A stretch of DNA of 64,000 nt from an uncultured Alphaproteobacteria bacterium (GTDB lineage: Bacteria > Pseudomonadota > Alphaproteobacteria > RF32 > CAG-239): NCBI GenBank assembly GCA_944391475.1, contig CALXTR010000005.1:26514-90513 (forward strand), read 5' to 3'. Both the position numbers and the translations under genes were made by a program. Below the pieces are notes generated by a model. It was given only the letters and a program-made list of their open reading frames with translations, was not told the DNA's origin and made no database searches. This document shows, in pieces, positions 28,557-37,578 of this stretch. The first letter of the stretch is position 1; each line of letters opens with the position of its first letter.

Positions 28557-31271
28557 TTAAAAATCTTTGCCGCGTCTGTTGCTGGCCCAATGCTGCAAAT
28601 TAGCATTTTCTTGAGCCGCCACAGCAGCACGATATTGCTCATCAGCAACTCTGGCAATGGCAGCTTGCTTGTCAAAGTTTTCCGTCAACGCCAAACCATC
28701 ATCACGCAGCTCAATACCGTGAGCTTCCAGCTCTTTTGAGTATCCGTTCACCCATTGATCCAAACCGTGGATTTTTTCCGGATTCGGATGTACATCGGGA
28801 TTTTCGGCCAAATCCATATAGACAGCGGCTTTAGCCACAATCTCCATTGCTTTTTTCTCCGGATCAGCCACATCGGGGAAACCGCGCAACCGATCAGCCA
28901 AAGCTTTAGTTCCTTCATCATATTCCAGTTGAGCATGAGTAACTTTCAAAACCCCGTCTTGGAATTGGTAAGAAACCTCGTTTTTGCCTCCGAGCGAAAT
29001 ATCACCGGAATACACCTCACCGGGCTTATAATCATAAGAAACATTATGATAATCCTTACCCACCACTTGCGGAGCTTTTTCACCATCTTCAAAAGCGATA
29101 GTCCGTACTTCCGGTTCGGTAACCACTACCGGATCAACAGGCTCAACCGGAACAACTTCAGGGGCATCAATCACAACCACCTCATCTTCAACCGTAACCT
29201 TCATCGGTTTAACCTCTTCTGGAACTTTCGACGTAGGTTTAACATCTTGATGAACCACCGGTTTGGGCTCATCACACAGATAATGTCCGCGGTTATCATA
29301 AGAGTTCATACCGTTCGCCACATCTCTTGCAAAATCCGGATGCATCGGCTCCATATTTGCAAGTTCTACCAAACGAGCATCGGCATTACCCTCACCGCAG
29401 CGAATATCTTGAACTTGTTTGAGCATTTGTTCAATTTCTTCCACCAGCGGACGTTGGTTCGGCAAGTTCATCTTGCGCATCAAACCAAATTTATAGCTGA
29501 ATTCCGCCGTAGTATTGATACCCGGGAAATCGTCCAAATTGATTTTTCCGGCCTTAACCAAAATCTCCAAATCCTGCTGTTCGCAGTCTTCCAAAAACAT
29601 CTTGGCACGGCTGTCCCAGAAATTCAAATCCGCAGCGGTTTCCGGAGCTTTCTCTTGGATTTTGATTTTAGCTTCGCAGTCATTAGCATTAACCACACCT
29701 GAGCCTTTTTCATCACAACCACAATCATCGCCGAGCATTGCCAACAAATCTTTACGGTCTTGCTCGCTGATACCCTCAAGCTTAGCCTTAATCTCTGCAC
29801 TATCCACCGCTGCAACCTGAGTAGAATCTACCACATTGGTAGAATCATGAGGAGCTTCACCCAGCGGCATATCCATCTCCTTAGCAGTTTTTTCGGCCAC
29901 TGTTTGTCCACCCTCACCGTTGAAATAATCATGTCCGGCTCTAAACAATGCACCAGCAACAAAACCGACTACCGAGTTCCCCATACCACGGACAAACGCT
30001 CTTGTCCAGCTGGCTTTAGGAGCATTGGTGTTGCCGTTCGGGTTCGCCGCAGCTGCTGCGGCTGCCTTTTCATCGCGGTGATGAATTGCTAACGTATTCA
30101 AAATACCCATACCTGCAGCAATTCCCCCTCTGGTCGCCAAATTGTTCAAGCCTAAAGCACCATATCCAACCACACCGCTGACAATCATATTAACTGCCCC
30201 AACCGAAGCTTTAATAACATCAATTTTATTTTGGCTGGCAAAGGCGCTAAATCCCAGATTTTGTCCTTTAGCAGCAGCTTGAGCCTTTTCTTTCTTATAT
30301 TCTTCCAACAGCGGCTTGGTTGAAGTTGCCACGGCATAAGCAGCATAAACTGCCATTCCGGCCGGAGCCATATGCGCCACTGCCAACATTCCAACACCAA
30401 TAGCCATACCGCGAGCCATTTTGCCAATAACCGGAGCAAACTTGCGAGCCACCTTATAGGCCTTGCCGATAGTTTTGTTTTTGCTCAAAGCCTCGTCCCA
30501 AGCTTTGAGTTCTTTAGCTGTTGCCGCCGTAATTTTTTCAACTTGCTTACCAAATTTAGTTTCACCAAAAGCAAGTTTGGCTTGCTCTTTGCGGTGTTCA
30601 ATCCATTCATGAGTAGTTGCGGCATAAGCAGCAATTGCATCAACGCTGACATCAAGCGTGTTTTTCTTATTGCCTTCGGCTACAAATTTGTTAACTGCTT
30701 CTTGAGTTGCAACTTTGGGGTTTGTACCTTCTTTGAGTGCGGCAGTAGCAGTTGTGGCCATATAGACCGCAACCTGAATTTCATAATTAATGGCATCTTT
30801 ATATTGTTTTTCGGTCAAACCTTTAACATTGCGGCTTTCTTCTTTAACTTTGCGAGCCGCAGTGTCCATCAAAACTTGTTTGACCTCTTCAGACACATTC
30901 ATCCAGTCAACCACTTCACGTGCCGACTTAAATTCATCACTTTTGAGGTCGACTTTCCATTTTTCGAGGTTTTCCGAATTTTTTACATATTCTTCGGCAC
31001 TAACTTTCCAAACCTCGTTTTCCTGATGGATGTTGCGAGCCATCTCACTAACTTTAGCGTAGTCAGCAATCAGTTGACGTTTAGTTGTCGGCAGTTTATC
31101 CATAATTTCTGCCAACACTGCACCGTCCAAATAGTTCAGTGCATCTACAAACCGACCATCGTCAACTTGAACCAAAACCTTAGCAATCTCAGCCGTATCG
31201 GTAACCCGTCCGAGAATGATATCGTTTAACTTCTGGTCCAACTCACTAACACCATAAGTTGCTTTTGCCAT
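28557..31271 (-). CDS. Giant protein of unknown function, paralog 2 (904 residues)
   Basis: Not a family I recognise. The order matches the neighbouring 25192-28329 gene: a helical N-terminal domain (to about 270), a hydrophobic Gly/Ala/Met-rich middle (about 275-440) with several possible membrane helices, then a Val/Pro/Glu-rich linker (about 670-725). One copy of the C-terminal module is at about 765-860 (AAVYMDL, then KELEAHGIEL). Two cysteine-rich spots lie in the middle (DDCGCDE). The start at 31271 has GGGAG eight bases upstream; a start 16 codons earlier lacks a site. Probably cytoplasmic or membrane-associated. Confidence 0.75.
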   Translation of the reverse strand: MAKATYGVSELDQKLNDIILGRVTDTAEIAKVLVQVDDGRFVDALNYLDGAVLAEIMDKLPTTKRQLIADYAKVSEMARNIHQENEVWKVSAEEYVKNSENLEKWKVDLKSDEFKSAREVVDWMNVSEEVKQVLMDTAARKVKEESRNVKGLTEKQYKDAINYEIQVAVYMATTATAALKEGTNPKVATQEAVNKFVAEGNKKNTLDVSVDAIAAYAATTHEWIEHRKEQAKLAFGETKFGKQVEKITAATAKELKAWDEALSKNKTIGKAYKVARKFAPVIGKMARGMAIGVGMLAVAHMAPAGMAVYAAYAVATSTKPLLEEYKKEKAQAAAKGQNLGFSAFASQNKIDVIKASVGAVNMIVSGVVGYGALGLNNLATRGGIAAGMGILNTLAIHHRDEKAAAAAAANPNGNTNAPKASWTRAFVRGMGNSVVGFVAGALFRAGHDYFNGEGGQTVAEKTAKEMDMPLGEAPHDSTNVVDSTQVAAVDSAEIKAKLEGISEQDRKDLLAMLGDDCGCDEKGSGVVNANDCEAKIKIQEKAPETAADLNFWDSRAKMFLEDCEQQDLEILVKAGKINLDDFPGINTTAEFSYKFGLMRKMNLPNQRPLVEEIEQMLKQVQDIRCGEGNADARLVELANMEPMHPDFARDVANGMNSYDNRGHYLCDEPKPVVHQDVKPTSKVPEEVKPMKVTVEDEVVVIDAPEVVPVEPVDPVVVTEPEVRTIAFEDGEKAPQVVGKDYHNVSYDYKPGEVYSGDISLGGKNEVSYQFQDGVLKVTHAQLEYDEGTKALADRLRGFPDVADPEKKAMEIVAKAAVYMDLAENPDVHPNPEKIHGLDQWVNGYSKELEAHGIELRDDGLALTENFDKQAAIARVADEQYRAAVAAQENANLQHWASNRRGKDF

Positions 31272-31321
31272 TTTAAAATCTCCCACACTAGATTTACATT
31301 TTGAGGCATAATAACTCAATT

Positions 31322-31350
31322 TTAATATAAATTCAACAACTTTTTGTCAA
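31322..31350 (-). promoter_or_regulatory. Strong sigma70-like promoter of paralog 2
   Basis: On the minus strand TTGACA (31345-31350) is followed by exactly 17 bases and TATTAA (31322-31327). The ATG is about 50 bases further on. Confidence 0.65.
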
Positions 31351-31400
31351 AAAAGTATTTTTTCTCCCATTTTTGGCAAAATGTAATATTTTTGTAACAA

Positions 31401-31436
31401 ATATTGCCCCAAATCACATCAGAATTGGGGCAATAT
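31401..31436 (-). terminator. 12-bp perfect inverted repeat, probable terminator of the S66 peptidase gene
   Basis: ATATTGCCCCAA and TTGGGGCAATAT enclose 12 bases. On the minus strand the stem is followed by TTTGTTAC, a weak T-run, so it is a fair but not ideal terminator. A second short repeat around GTAAC follows directly. Confidence 0.55.
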
Positions 31437-31506
31437 AGGAACATATCGTTAACAAAATCCTAAAAAAATAATCTGTCCACAGTGCAAAAAGCGTAGTAAC
31501 AACCGC

Positions 31507-32499
31507 CTAGACTTCCACCTGCAGACACTTGGTTTCCGTATCCAGCACCGCCGTTCCGCCAACTGGGAATGTCATCAGCGGCGTGGTATGTCCAAAGTCC
31601 ACATTGGCCACCACCGGCAGATTTTTGAGTTTGCACTGGTTAGCAACAATATAGGCTAGCTTTTCGGCACTGACTTCCGAGGCTTTCTGGAACCGTCCGA
31701 TAACCACCGCTTTTACATTTTCAAAATCTTCCTGATAGCATAGTGCCTGCAAATTCCGCTCAAACGCCGCCGCATCACCACCGGAAGTAAAGCAATCTTC
31801 AATAAACAAGATAGTCGGGTTCTCAAAACGCGGCCGGAAAGATGTTCCAAGCAGCAGATTAAATGTACCCAAATTGCCGCCAATGATAGTTCCACTCGCT
31901 TTGCCCGAATGTAAAACGCTCCAACCTTCATTTTTGATGAAATTGCGCTCATCTTGATTGATAAACCACAAATCATCGCTCCACTCCGCAGAAGGCTTAA
32001 TCTCATTTTTGCCGCTCTGCATAACCATTTTCCACAAATTTTCGAGTGTATATTCCGCGCCTTTTTTCATCCCGAGCGAGCTAAAATGCGGCCCCGAAAA
32101 AGTCACCAATCCGGTCTTGGCATAAATCCCGTTCAACAAAGCCGTAATATCGGAGAACCCGCAAAAGATTTTCGGATTTTTCTTAATCAGCTCATAATCA
32201 ATATAAGGCAGCAACATATTGGAGTTTGCCCCACCGATAATCGTAAAAATTGCTTTGACCTTGGGGTCGGCAAAAGCTTCGTGCAAATCTTCCAAGCGTT
32301 TTTCTAGTGGCGACGAGGCCATCAAATCACAGTTGTCATCAGTGGTATTTTTTCCAAAAGAAACTTTAAGCCCCATTTGCTCAAAACGCTGCCGAGCAAT
32401 CTCACGTGAATCTGCCCCGATAATTTTGATACTCCGTGCCGGTGCAATCACTCTGATTTCATCGCCCGCCTGCAATCTTGCCGGTATAATCTTATTCAT
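31507..32499 (-). CDS. S66-family peptidase (LD-carboxypeptidase / MccF-like)
   Basis: A serine peptidase of family S66, which includes LdcA (murein tetrapeptide recycling) and MccF (microcin C immunity). The protein has 330 residues. The nucleophile elbow CGFSDIT gives Ser116; the catalytic Glu is likely in LFIEDCF and the His in DFGHTTP. The IIGGANSNMLLPYIDYELI stretch is nearer to the MccF-type branch than to E. coli LdcA, but I cannot decide the substrate. No signal peptide, so cytoplasmic. The start has GGAG six bases upstream. Confidence 0.85.
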   Translation of the reverse strand: MNKIIPARLQAGDEIRVIAPARSIKIIGADSREIARQRFEQMGLKVSFGKNTTDDNCDLMASSPLEKRLEDLHEAFADPKVKAIFTIIGGANSNMLLPYIDYELIKKNPKIFCGFSDITALLNGIYAKTGLVTFSGPHFSSLGMKKGAEYTLENLWKMVMQSGKNEIKPSAEWSDDLWFINQDERNFIKNEGWSVLHSGKASGTIIGGNLGTFNLLLGTSFRPRFENPTILFIEDCFTSGGDAAAFERNLQALCYQEDFENVKAVVIGRFQKASEVSAEKLAYIVANQCKLKNLPVVANVDFGHTTPLMTFPVGGTAVLDTETKCLQVEV

Positions 32500-32556
32500 C
32501 TTTTTCTCCTCTCAAATTTATTAATTTAACTTATACCAAGTAAATCAAAATTTCTA

Positions 32557-32602
32557 TTGCAATTAAAGTTTTCCGCGCTTATCATCAGAACAAAAATCGA
32601 AC
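32557..32602 (+). promoter_or_regulatory. SOS promoter with LexA box in front of umuDC
   Basis: TTGCAA (32557-32562), 17 bases, TATCAT (32580-32585). Three bases downstream lies GAAC-N7-GAAC at 32588-32602, the reverse complement of the alphaproteobacterial LexA site GTTC-N7-GTTC. The box covers the expected transcription start, so bound LexA would block initiation. Confidence 0.82.
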
Positions 32603-32618
32603 ATAAAGGCAATTTAAG

Positions 32619-33014
32619 ATGAATAAATTCAGCCACATTCCCTTTGTAAACTCCACTGTCGCCGCCGGTTTCCCAAGTCCAATCGGTGACGATGGCGAAG
32701 AAAGACTCAACCTCAATCACCGCCTGATTAATCACCCCGCCGCCACCTATTTCCTAAGAGTGAAAGGCGATTCGATGAAAGATGCCGGCATCATCGACGG
32801 TGACATTCTCATTGTCGACCGCTCACTTTCTCCTAGCAATCATAATATTGTCATTGCCGAGCTTAATGGTGAACTCACCGTCAAACGCCTCAAACAAAAC
32901 CACGGCCAAACCTTTTTAGTGCCTGCTAATGATGCCTACGCCCCCATTATGGTTAGCCCCAATGACGAGTTTAGCATTTGGGGTGTAGTTTCGGGAAGTT
33001 TTCGGACTTATTAA
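32619..33014 (+). CDS. umuD: UmuD-type SOS mutagenesis protein
   Basis: A LexA-fold S24 peptidase that cleaves itself under RecA stimulation, giving UmuD' for polymerase V. The protein has 131 residues. The Ala-Gly cleavage site is at 16-17 (VAAGFP), catalytic Ser52 is in GDSM, and Lys89 is in LTVKR. There is no DNA-binding domain, which excludes LexA. A LexA box and promoter lie just upstream, and umuC starts one base after its stop. Confidence 0.92.
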   Translation: MNKFSHIPFVNSTVAAGFPSPIGDDGEERLNLNHRLINHPAATYFLRVKGDSMKDAGIIDGDILIVDRSLSPSNHNIVIAELNGELTVKRLKQNHGQTFLVPANDAYAPIMVSPNDEFSIWGVVSGSFRTY

Positions 33015-33015
33015 A

Positions 33016-34266
33016 ATGTATTTTCTATTTGACTGCGACAACTTTTTTGTTTCTTGCGAGCGGGTCTTTGCTCCAGCCTTAAAAAAAGTTCCGGTTGTTG
33101 TTCTTTCCAACAATGACGGTTGCGTAGTATCGCGTTCTTACGAGGCCAAAGCTTTGGGCATTCCCATGGGTGCGCCATATTTTCAAATTGAGCGCTTTTT
33201 AAGCCGCCACCATGGTGTTGCCATTTCTTCCAACCATGAGTTCTATGCCGATATGTCCCGCCGCATTATGTCTATTCTGCGAAACCAATTTCCTGAACTG
33301 GAAGTTTATTCCATTGACGAAGCTTTTGCACGCGTATCTGCAACGACCAGATTAGAAGAAATCGCTCTTCACACCCGCAACCAACTCTTGCAACAAACCG
33401 GCATTTCGGTTTCTGTCGGCATTGCTCCCACCAAAACTTTGTGCAAAATTGCCGCCCGCCAAGCCAAACAAAAGGAGTGCGATAAAATTTTTCTCCTAAA
33501 TAAGAGCACAGATATCCGCTCTCAGCTTGAGCATATGGATGTTAATAATGTCTGGGGTGTCGGCCGCCATTTGAGCCCCAAGCTTGGCTATTTGGGCATT
33601 TTCACCGCCTGGGATTTAGCCACCGCCCCCCTTCAACAAATCCGCCATTGTTTTGATGTCCGCTTGGCTAAGACCGTTTTGGAACTAAACGGCACTCCTT
33701 GTCTGGAGATAGAAGGAGATGACACTTCTCAAAGCTTAACCACTTCTCGCAGCTTTGAACGCGAAATCAGCGACTATGAGCAACTAACCCAAATCATTGC
33801 CGAATTTACCGACAAGTCAGCATTACGCCTTCGGCGCCAAAACGCAGTTGCCCGCGGTGTAACCGTATTTTTGCGCACCAATCGTTTTGCCAAAGACAAA
33901 GAACAATACAATAATGCCGCTTATATTTCGCTGAACTCACCTACCTCTCACACCGGCAAATTGATACACGCCGCCAGACAGGCCCTACAACAAGTTTATC
34001 GCCACGGATTAGAGTATAAATCCGCCGGAGTAATTCTAAAAGACATTCAGCCTATCAACCAAGTTCAAACCACCTTTTTTGATTCTGCGCCCACCAGCAA
34101 TAAAGAACAAACCCTAATGTCAGCCCTAGATAAACTCAATCATCGTTTTGGCGCCAAAACGGTGCGCTTTGCCCCTCAAGCCCCTAACATTAGCCCTCTC
34201 ATTCGTCAAGACCATCGCACCCATCTATATACCACTTCTTGGGACGAACTCCCCACCGTTAGCTAA
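33016..34266 (+). CDS. umuC: UmuC-type Y-family DNA polymerase
   Basis: The catalytic subunit of error-prone polymerase V for translesion synthesis. The protein has 416 residues with palm metal motif FDCDNFFVSCE near the N-terminus and the second acidic motif YSIDEAF. The helix-hairpin-helix (VWGVGRHLSPKL), little-finger and C-terminal UmuC regions follow. It begins one base after umuD. Many alphaproteobacteria use imuAB-dnaE2 for SOS mutagenesis, so a complete umuDC is worth noting. Confidence 0.95.
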   Translation: MYFLFDCDNFFVSCERVFAPALKKVPVVVLSNNDGCVVSRSYEAKALGIPMGAPYFQIERFLSRHHGVAISSNHEFYADMSRRIMSILRNQFPELEVYSIDEAFARVSATTRLEEIALHTRNQLLQQTGISVSVGIAPTKTLCKIAARQAKQKECDKIFLLNKSTDIRSQLEHMDVNNVWGVGRHLSPKLGYLGIFTAWDLATAPLQQIRHCFDVRLAKTVLELNGTPCLEIEGDDTSQSLTTSRSFEREISDYEQLTQIIAEFTDKSALRLRRQNAVARGVTVFLRTNRFAKDKEQYNNAAYISLNSPTSHTGKLIHAARQALQQVYRHGLEYKSAGVILKDIQPINQVQTTFFDSAPTSNKEQTLMSALDKLNHRFGAKTVRFAPQAPNISPLIRQDHRTHLYTTSWDELPTVS

Positions 34267-34360
34267 ATATCCTTTGCGTAGTTGTTAAATTTTACCAAAT
34301 ATAAACTTCTACCATTTATAATTCCGCTAACTAAATCCCCAATATCGAGGCCATTATAAA

Positions 34361-35575
34361 ATGACTTTAGAAGTTTTACTTGCCATTTCTGGATTTTTAC
34401 TGATGCTATGTGTATTTACAAACAAGATTACCGACACTTTCGGCATTCCTTCGCTGTTGCTTTTTTTAGGACTTGGAATGTTAGCCGGATCCGATGGCCC
34501 CGGAGGGATTGAATTTGATAATTCGCGCCTCACCAACTACATTGGCACCGTTGCTTTGGCTTTTATTTTATTTGCTGGCGGACTTAGCACTCGCTGGCAA
34601 CAAGTACGCCCAATTTTAGCTCGCGGCAGCCTCCTCTCCACTCTGGGCGTTTTGCTCACTGCCATTTTCCTCTACATATTTAGCTATTACATTATCGGAC
34701 TTAGCTTTGAGGTTTCTCTATTACTAAGCGTCATTGTTTCCTCCACCGACGCCCCGGCCGTATTTTCGATTTTACGTTCACAAAATCTCAACATCCCCGA
34801 ACGCCTCAAAGCAATTTTAGAGTTTGAATCTGGCAGTAACGACCCCATGGCTGTATTTTTATCCATGGGAGCCATGGGAGTTATTAGTAGCACCGAATGG
34901 AGTTTAACAACACAATTTTCTAATTTTATTGTCCAGATGCTTGCCGGTAGCGCGCTTGGAATTCTATCCGGCTATCTTGCCGTCAAAACACTACAACGTT
35001 TGACACTCCCTTATCAAGGCTTATATCCCGTATTTGGAGTAGCACTTGTCTTGCTAACCTATAGCATCACTCAAATGCTAGGAGGCAACGGATTTCTAGC
35101 AATTTATTTATGTGGAATTATCATGGGCAATAATGGATACATGTATCGCCGTCATTTCATTCGTTTTCAGGAATCTTTGGTTTGGATAATGCAAATAAGT
35201 ATGTTTCTCATTTTGGGATTACTGGTATTTCCACACGAACTCTCCAGCGTCATGCCAGTTAGTTTAGCCTGCACCTTGTTCTTAATATTAGTAGCTCGTC
35301 CTTTAGCTGTATTTATCTGTTTATACCGGAGCGGATTTTCAATCACAGAACAAATTTTCATTAGTTGGGCCGGTTTCAAAGGTGCCGTTCCAATTATTTT
35401 GGCGACCTATCCTCTAATGTATGGTTTTCCAAATTCACAATTTCTATTTAATATAATTTTCTTCTTAGTAATTATTTCGGTTTTATTACAGGCACAAAGT
35501 TTATCCTTTCTAGCCCGCCGACTTAACCTTCGCGCTTCAGAAAACACTACTTCCTCCGCCCCACCTCTTGAATAA
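34361..35575 (+). CDS. NhaP-type cation/proton antiporter (CPA1)
   Basis: A 404-residue membrane protein with about twelve hydrophobic segments. The family motifs FLGLGMLAGSDGPGG, SSTDAPAVF and ESGSNDPMAVFL are those of NhaP2/CvrA potassium/proton antiporters. Family members of that type usually carry a C-terminal RCK/TrkA-C regulatory part and reach 550-600 residues. That part is absent, and the protein ends right after the last helix. The exported ion (K+ or Na+) cannot be settled from sequence. Confidence 0.85.
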   Translation: MTLEVLLAISGFLLMLCVFTNKITDTFGIPSLLLFLGLGMLAGSDGPGGIEFDNSRLTNYIGTVALAFILFAGGLSTRWQQVRPILARGSLLSTLGVLLTAIFLYIFSYYIIGLSFEVSLLLSVIVSSTDAPAVFSILRSQNLNIPERLKAILEFESGSNDPMAVFLSMGAMGVISSTEWSLTTQFSNFIVQMLAGSALGILSGYLAVKTLQRLTLPYQGLYPVFGVALVLLTYSITQMLGGNGFLAIYLCGIIMGNNGYMYRRHFIRFQESLVWIMQISMFLILGLLVFPHELSSVMPVSLACTLFLILVARPLAVFICLYRSGFSITEQIFISWAGFKGAVPIILATYPLMYGFPNSQFLFNIIFFLVIISVLLQAQSLSFLARRLNLRASENTTSSAPPLE

Positions 35576-35667
35576 TCAACCGATGAGGATTCCCCACACT
35601 TGCAAACCTTAGACACTCATCTATAAACTCAACTCACAAGCAGGCATTCAACTAAGGATAATAGCAC

Positions 35668-36432
35668 ATGGATTTATCCGTTAAAATAATGAGTAAGACT
35701 GATAGTATATCTAGTATCCTCAAATTTCAAACTCCCAATACCTCATCTTACTGGCAAGATGCGCTCTTTAAAGCCTATCCATTTTTAGATAAGGACAAAT
35801 GCTTACATTCATCTTGGGAAAATAAAAAACAATATTTAAGCGCTGAATTTTCCACCCTATATGATAAACTTTATCCAACGCTGCAAAATAAATGTGCCAA
35901 CTCACAAAAAATTTGGAACCAAAACCAAGCCAACATCAATCACATTTTCTCACAAGTTTTTAATCTTGATTGCGCTCATTTGTTCAATAACATAGTCGCC
36001 GAAATTTCTCTCAATCCGGTTTGCCCCCGAAACCTTAGAATGCAAAGTTATTCAGCCATTTGGGCAGGAGATGAAACCAACTTCCTAAAAACTTCTCTTC
36101 ACGAGATGATTCACTTTGTTTGGTTTTATATCTGGAAAAAGCACTTTCAAGACAACTGGCCGGAATACGAAGCCCCAAACCTCAAATGGATTTTAAGCGA
36201 AATGGTCATCGATACATTTGTAAAAAATACCACAATTAGCCATATTTTTCCTAAACCCTACAAAGAAAAACCGGCCTATCAATATTTTTACAATATGAAA
36301 ATAGGTGATAATTTTATACTCACAAAGCTATCAAAGCTCTATCTTAATGCCACAAACATCATCATCTTCATGGAGCAAGCCTACCAATACTGCCTAAACC
36401 ATGAAGAACTAATCAGAAAACAAATGCGATAA
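35668..36432 (+). CDS. Orphan protein with HExxH metalloprotease motif
   Basis: I do not recognise the family. The 254-residue protein has HEMIH at 145-149, the zinc-binding pattern of gluzincin-type metallopeptidases. A candidate third ligand is Glu178 in WILSEMVID, 29 residues further on, as in that clan. The rest is rich in aromatic, Asn and Lys residues. No signal peptide or membrane segment. AAGGA lies nine bases upstream of the ATG. It stands alone between the antiporter and rplQ. Confidence 0.6.
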   Translation: MDLSVKIMSKTDSISSILKFQTPNTSSYWQDALFKAYPFLDKDKCLHSSWENKKQYLSAEFSTLYDKLYPTLQNKCANSQKIWNQNQANINHIFSQVFNLDCAHLFNNIVAEISLNPVCPRNLRMQSYSAIWAGDETNFLKTSLHEMIHFVWFYIWKKHFQDNWPEYEAPNLKWILSEMVIDTFVKNTTISHIFPKPYKEKPAYQYFYNMKIGDNFILTKLSKLYLNATNIIIFMEQAYQYCLNHEELIRKQMR

Positions 36433-36492
36433 TTGAACTTACCGATAATTTAGCTCAATTTCCAATCAGCATTTCATATCCAGATAGTCCAA

Positions 36493-36523
36493 ACAAAAAC
36501 CCCGAACTTACGCTCGGGGTTTT
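36493..36523 (-). terminator. Terminator of rplQ
   Basis: A 7-bp stem (ACCCCGA / TCGGGGT) at 36499-36520 with an eight-base loop is followed on the minus strand by TTTTTG. It lies 24 bases after the rplQ stop. Confidence 0.8.
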
Positions 36524-36546
36524 ATCACTTAACATTTCGCTCAAGC

Positions 36547-36990
36547 TTATTTTGCAGCTTCTTTAGCAGCAGCCTCAGCAGCAGCCTTCTCAGCAGCAAC
36601 ACGAGCCAAATCTTTAGCTCCCTTGGCATTTACATCACGATCAACCAATTCAATAATCGCCATCGGAGCGCAGTCACCATAACGGAAACCGGTTTTCAAA
36701 ACGCGGCAGTAACCACCATTACGGCTTTTATAACGCTCAGCCAAAGTAGAGAAAAGTTTGGAAACAACTTCATTATCACGCAAGAAAGCCAAAGCCAATC
36801 TACGATCATTCAAAGAACCTTTTTTACCCAAGGTAATCATATTATCAACAAAAGTTCTGAGCTCTTTAGCGCGTGGCAAAGTAACCGTAATTTGCTCATG
36901 GGTCAAAACTGCATTAGTCAAATTAGAGAACAAAGCTCTTCTCTGGCTGGTTGTCATACTAAACTTGCGATGTGCCATACCATGTCTCAT
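36547..36990 (-). CDS. rplQ: 50S ribosomal protein L17
   Basis: A 147-residue L17 with the conserved start [12 protein letters not shown] and an Ala/Lys-rich tail. Normally rplQ follows rpoA by a few dozen bases. Here 628 bases and the rpoA terminator lie between them, and rplQ has its own promoter (37112-37139). Its leader contains two short hairpins, AGCAG/CTGCT at 37081-37098 and GCTTTG/CAAAGC around 37018-37034. Confidence 0.96.
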   Translation of the reverse strand: MRHGMAHRKFSMTTSQRRALFSNLTNAVLTHEQITVTLPRAKELRTFVDNMITLGKKGSLNDRRLALAFLRDNEVVSKLFSTLAERYKSRNGGYCRVLKTGFRYGDCAPMAIIELVDRDVNAKGAKDLARVAAEKAAAEAAAKEAAK

Positions 36991-37111
36991 GATATATTTC
37001 CTTTCATTTTCTCTGTGCTTTGCAGGACAAAGCGGATAAACACCAATTTGGCACTACTTTTCATACATGCCAAACAAACAAGCAGAGAACACCCTGCTTA
37101 AATGTGGCTTG

Positions 37112-37139
37112 AATATAAACTAAATAAATCAAAAAGCAA
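37112..37139 (-). promoter_or_regulatory. Probable rplQ promoter
   Basis: On the minus strand TTGCTT (37134-37139), 16 bases, TATATT (37112-37117). It lies about 120 bases before the rplQ ATG. Confidence 0.5.
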
Positions 37140-37578
37140 GCTTTTTTTTCTAAACTGAAATAAAAAAAGTCCCAAACCACATAAGATAATAATTAATCAA
37201 GCGCATAAATAATTTTCCCACCTGTTTTATATTCCTCTCCTAACTACAATTCCGCACTAGATTGGCTTAACAGCTTTTCTTCTTTGCTCTCACGTGGAAC
37301 CCTAACTAATAAAGCATGCACCTCTGATATCATATCCCCCTATCGCCTCACATCTAGGCGCCACAAAACGCTCAATTATATAAACCTTCATCACATAACA
37401 AGCTACCCCTCTTACATACTAGGACTTCACCACTATATCGACTTTTCTCCACCTGCAAACTATCAACAATGCATATCACGACAAAGCCTCACCCTCACTA
37501 TCAATCTTAGCCTCTCCGTCAATTCTTATCCACCACTAGTATCATACCCCTCAAACGGCACCAATTCCCCTCACGACT
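37140..37578. other. Gene-free, strand-skewed spacer between rpoA and rplQ
   Basis: About 440 bases without a credible gene. From about 37230 to 37578 the plus strand is poor in G and rich in C, so the minus strand is purine-rich. A 98-codon frame from a TTG at 37284 has no ribosome binding site and a composition expected from chance. I see no tRNA or known small RNA. It might be a decayed gene or an unrecognised minus-strand RNA. Confidence 0.5.

Noticed and set aside
28755..29702. A 315-codon frame antisense to giant paralog 2
   Set aside because: It is the shadow of a well-supported gene on the other strand; composition rich in Ile, Phe, His and Asn, no ribosome binding site.
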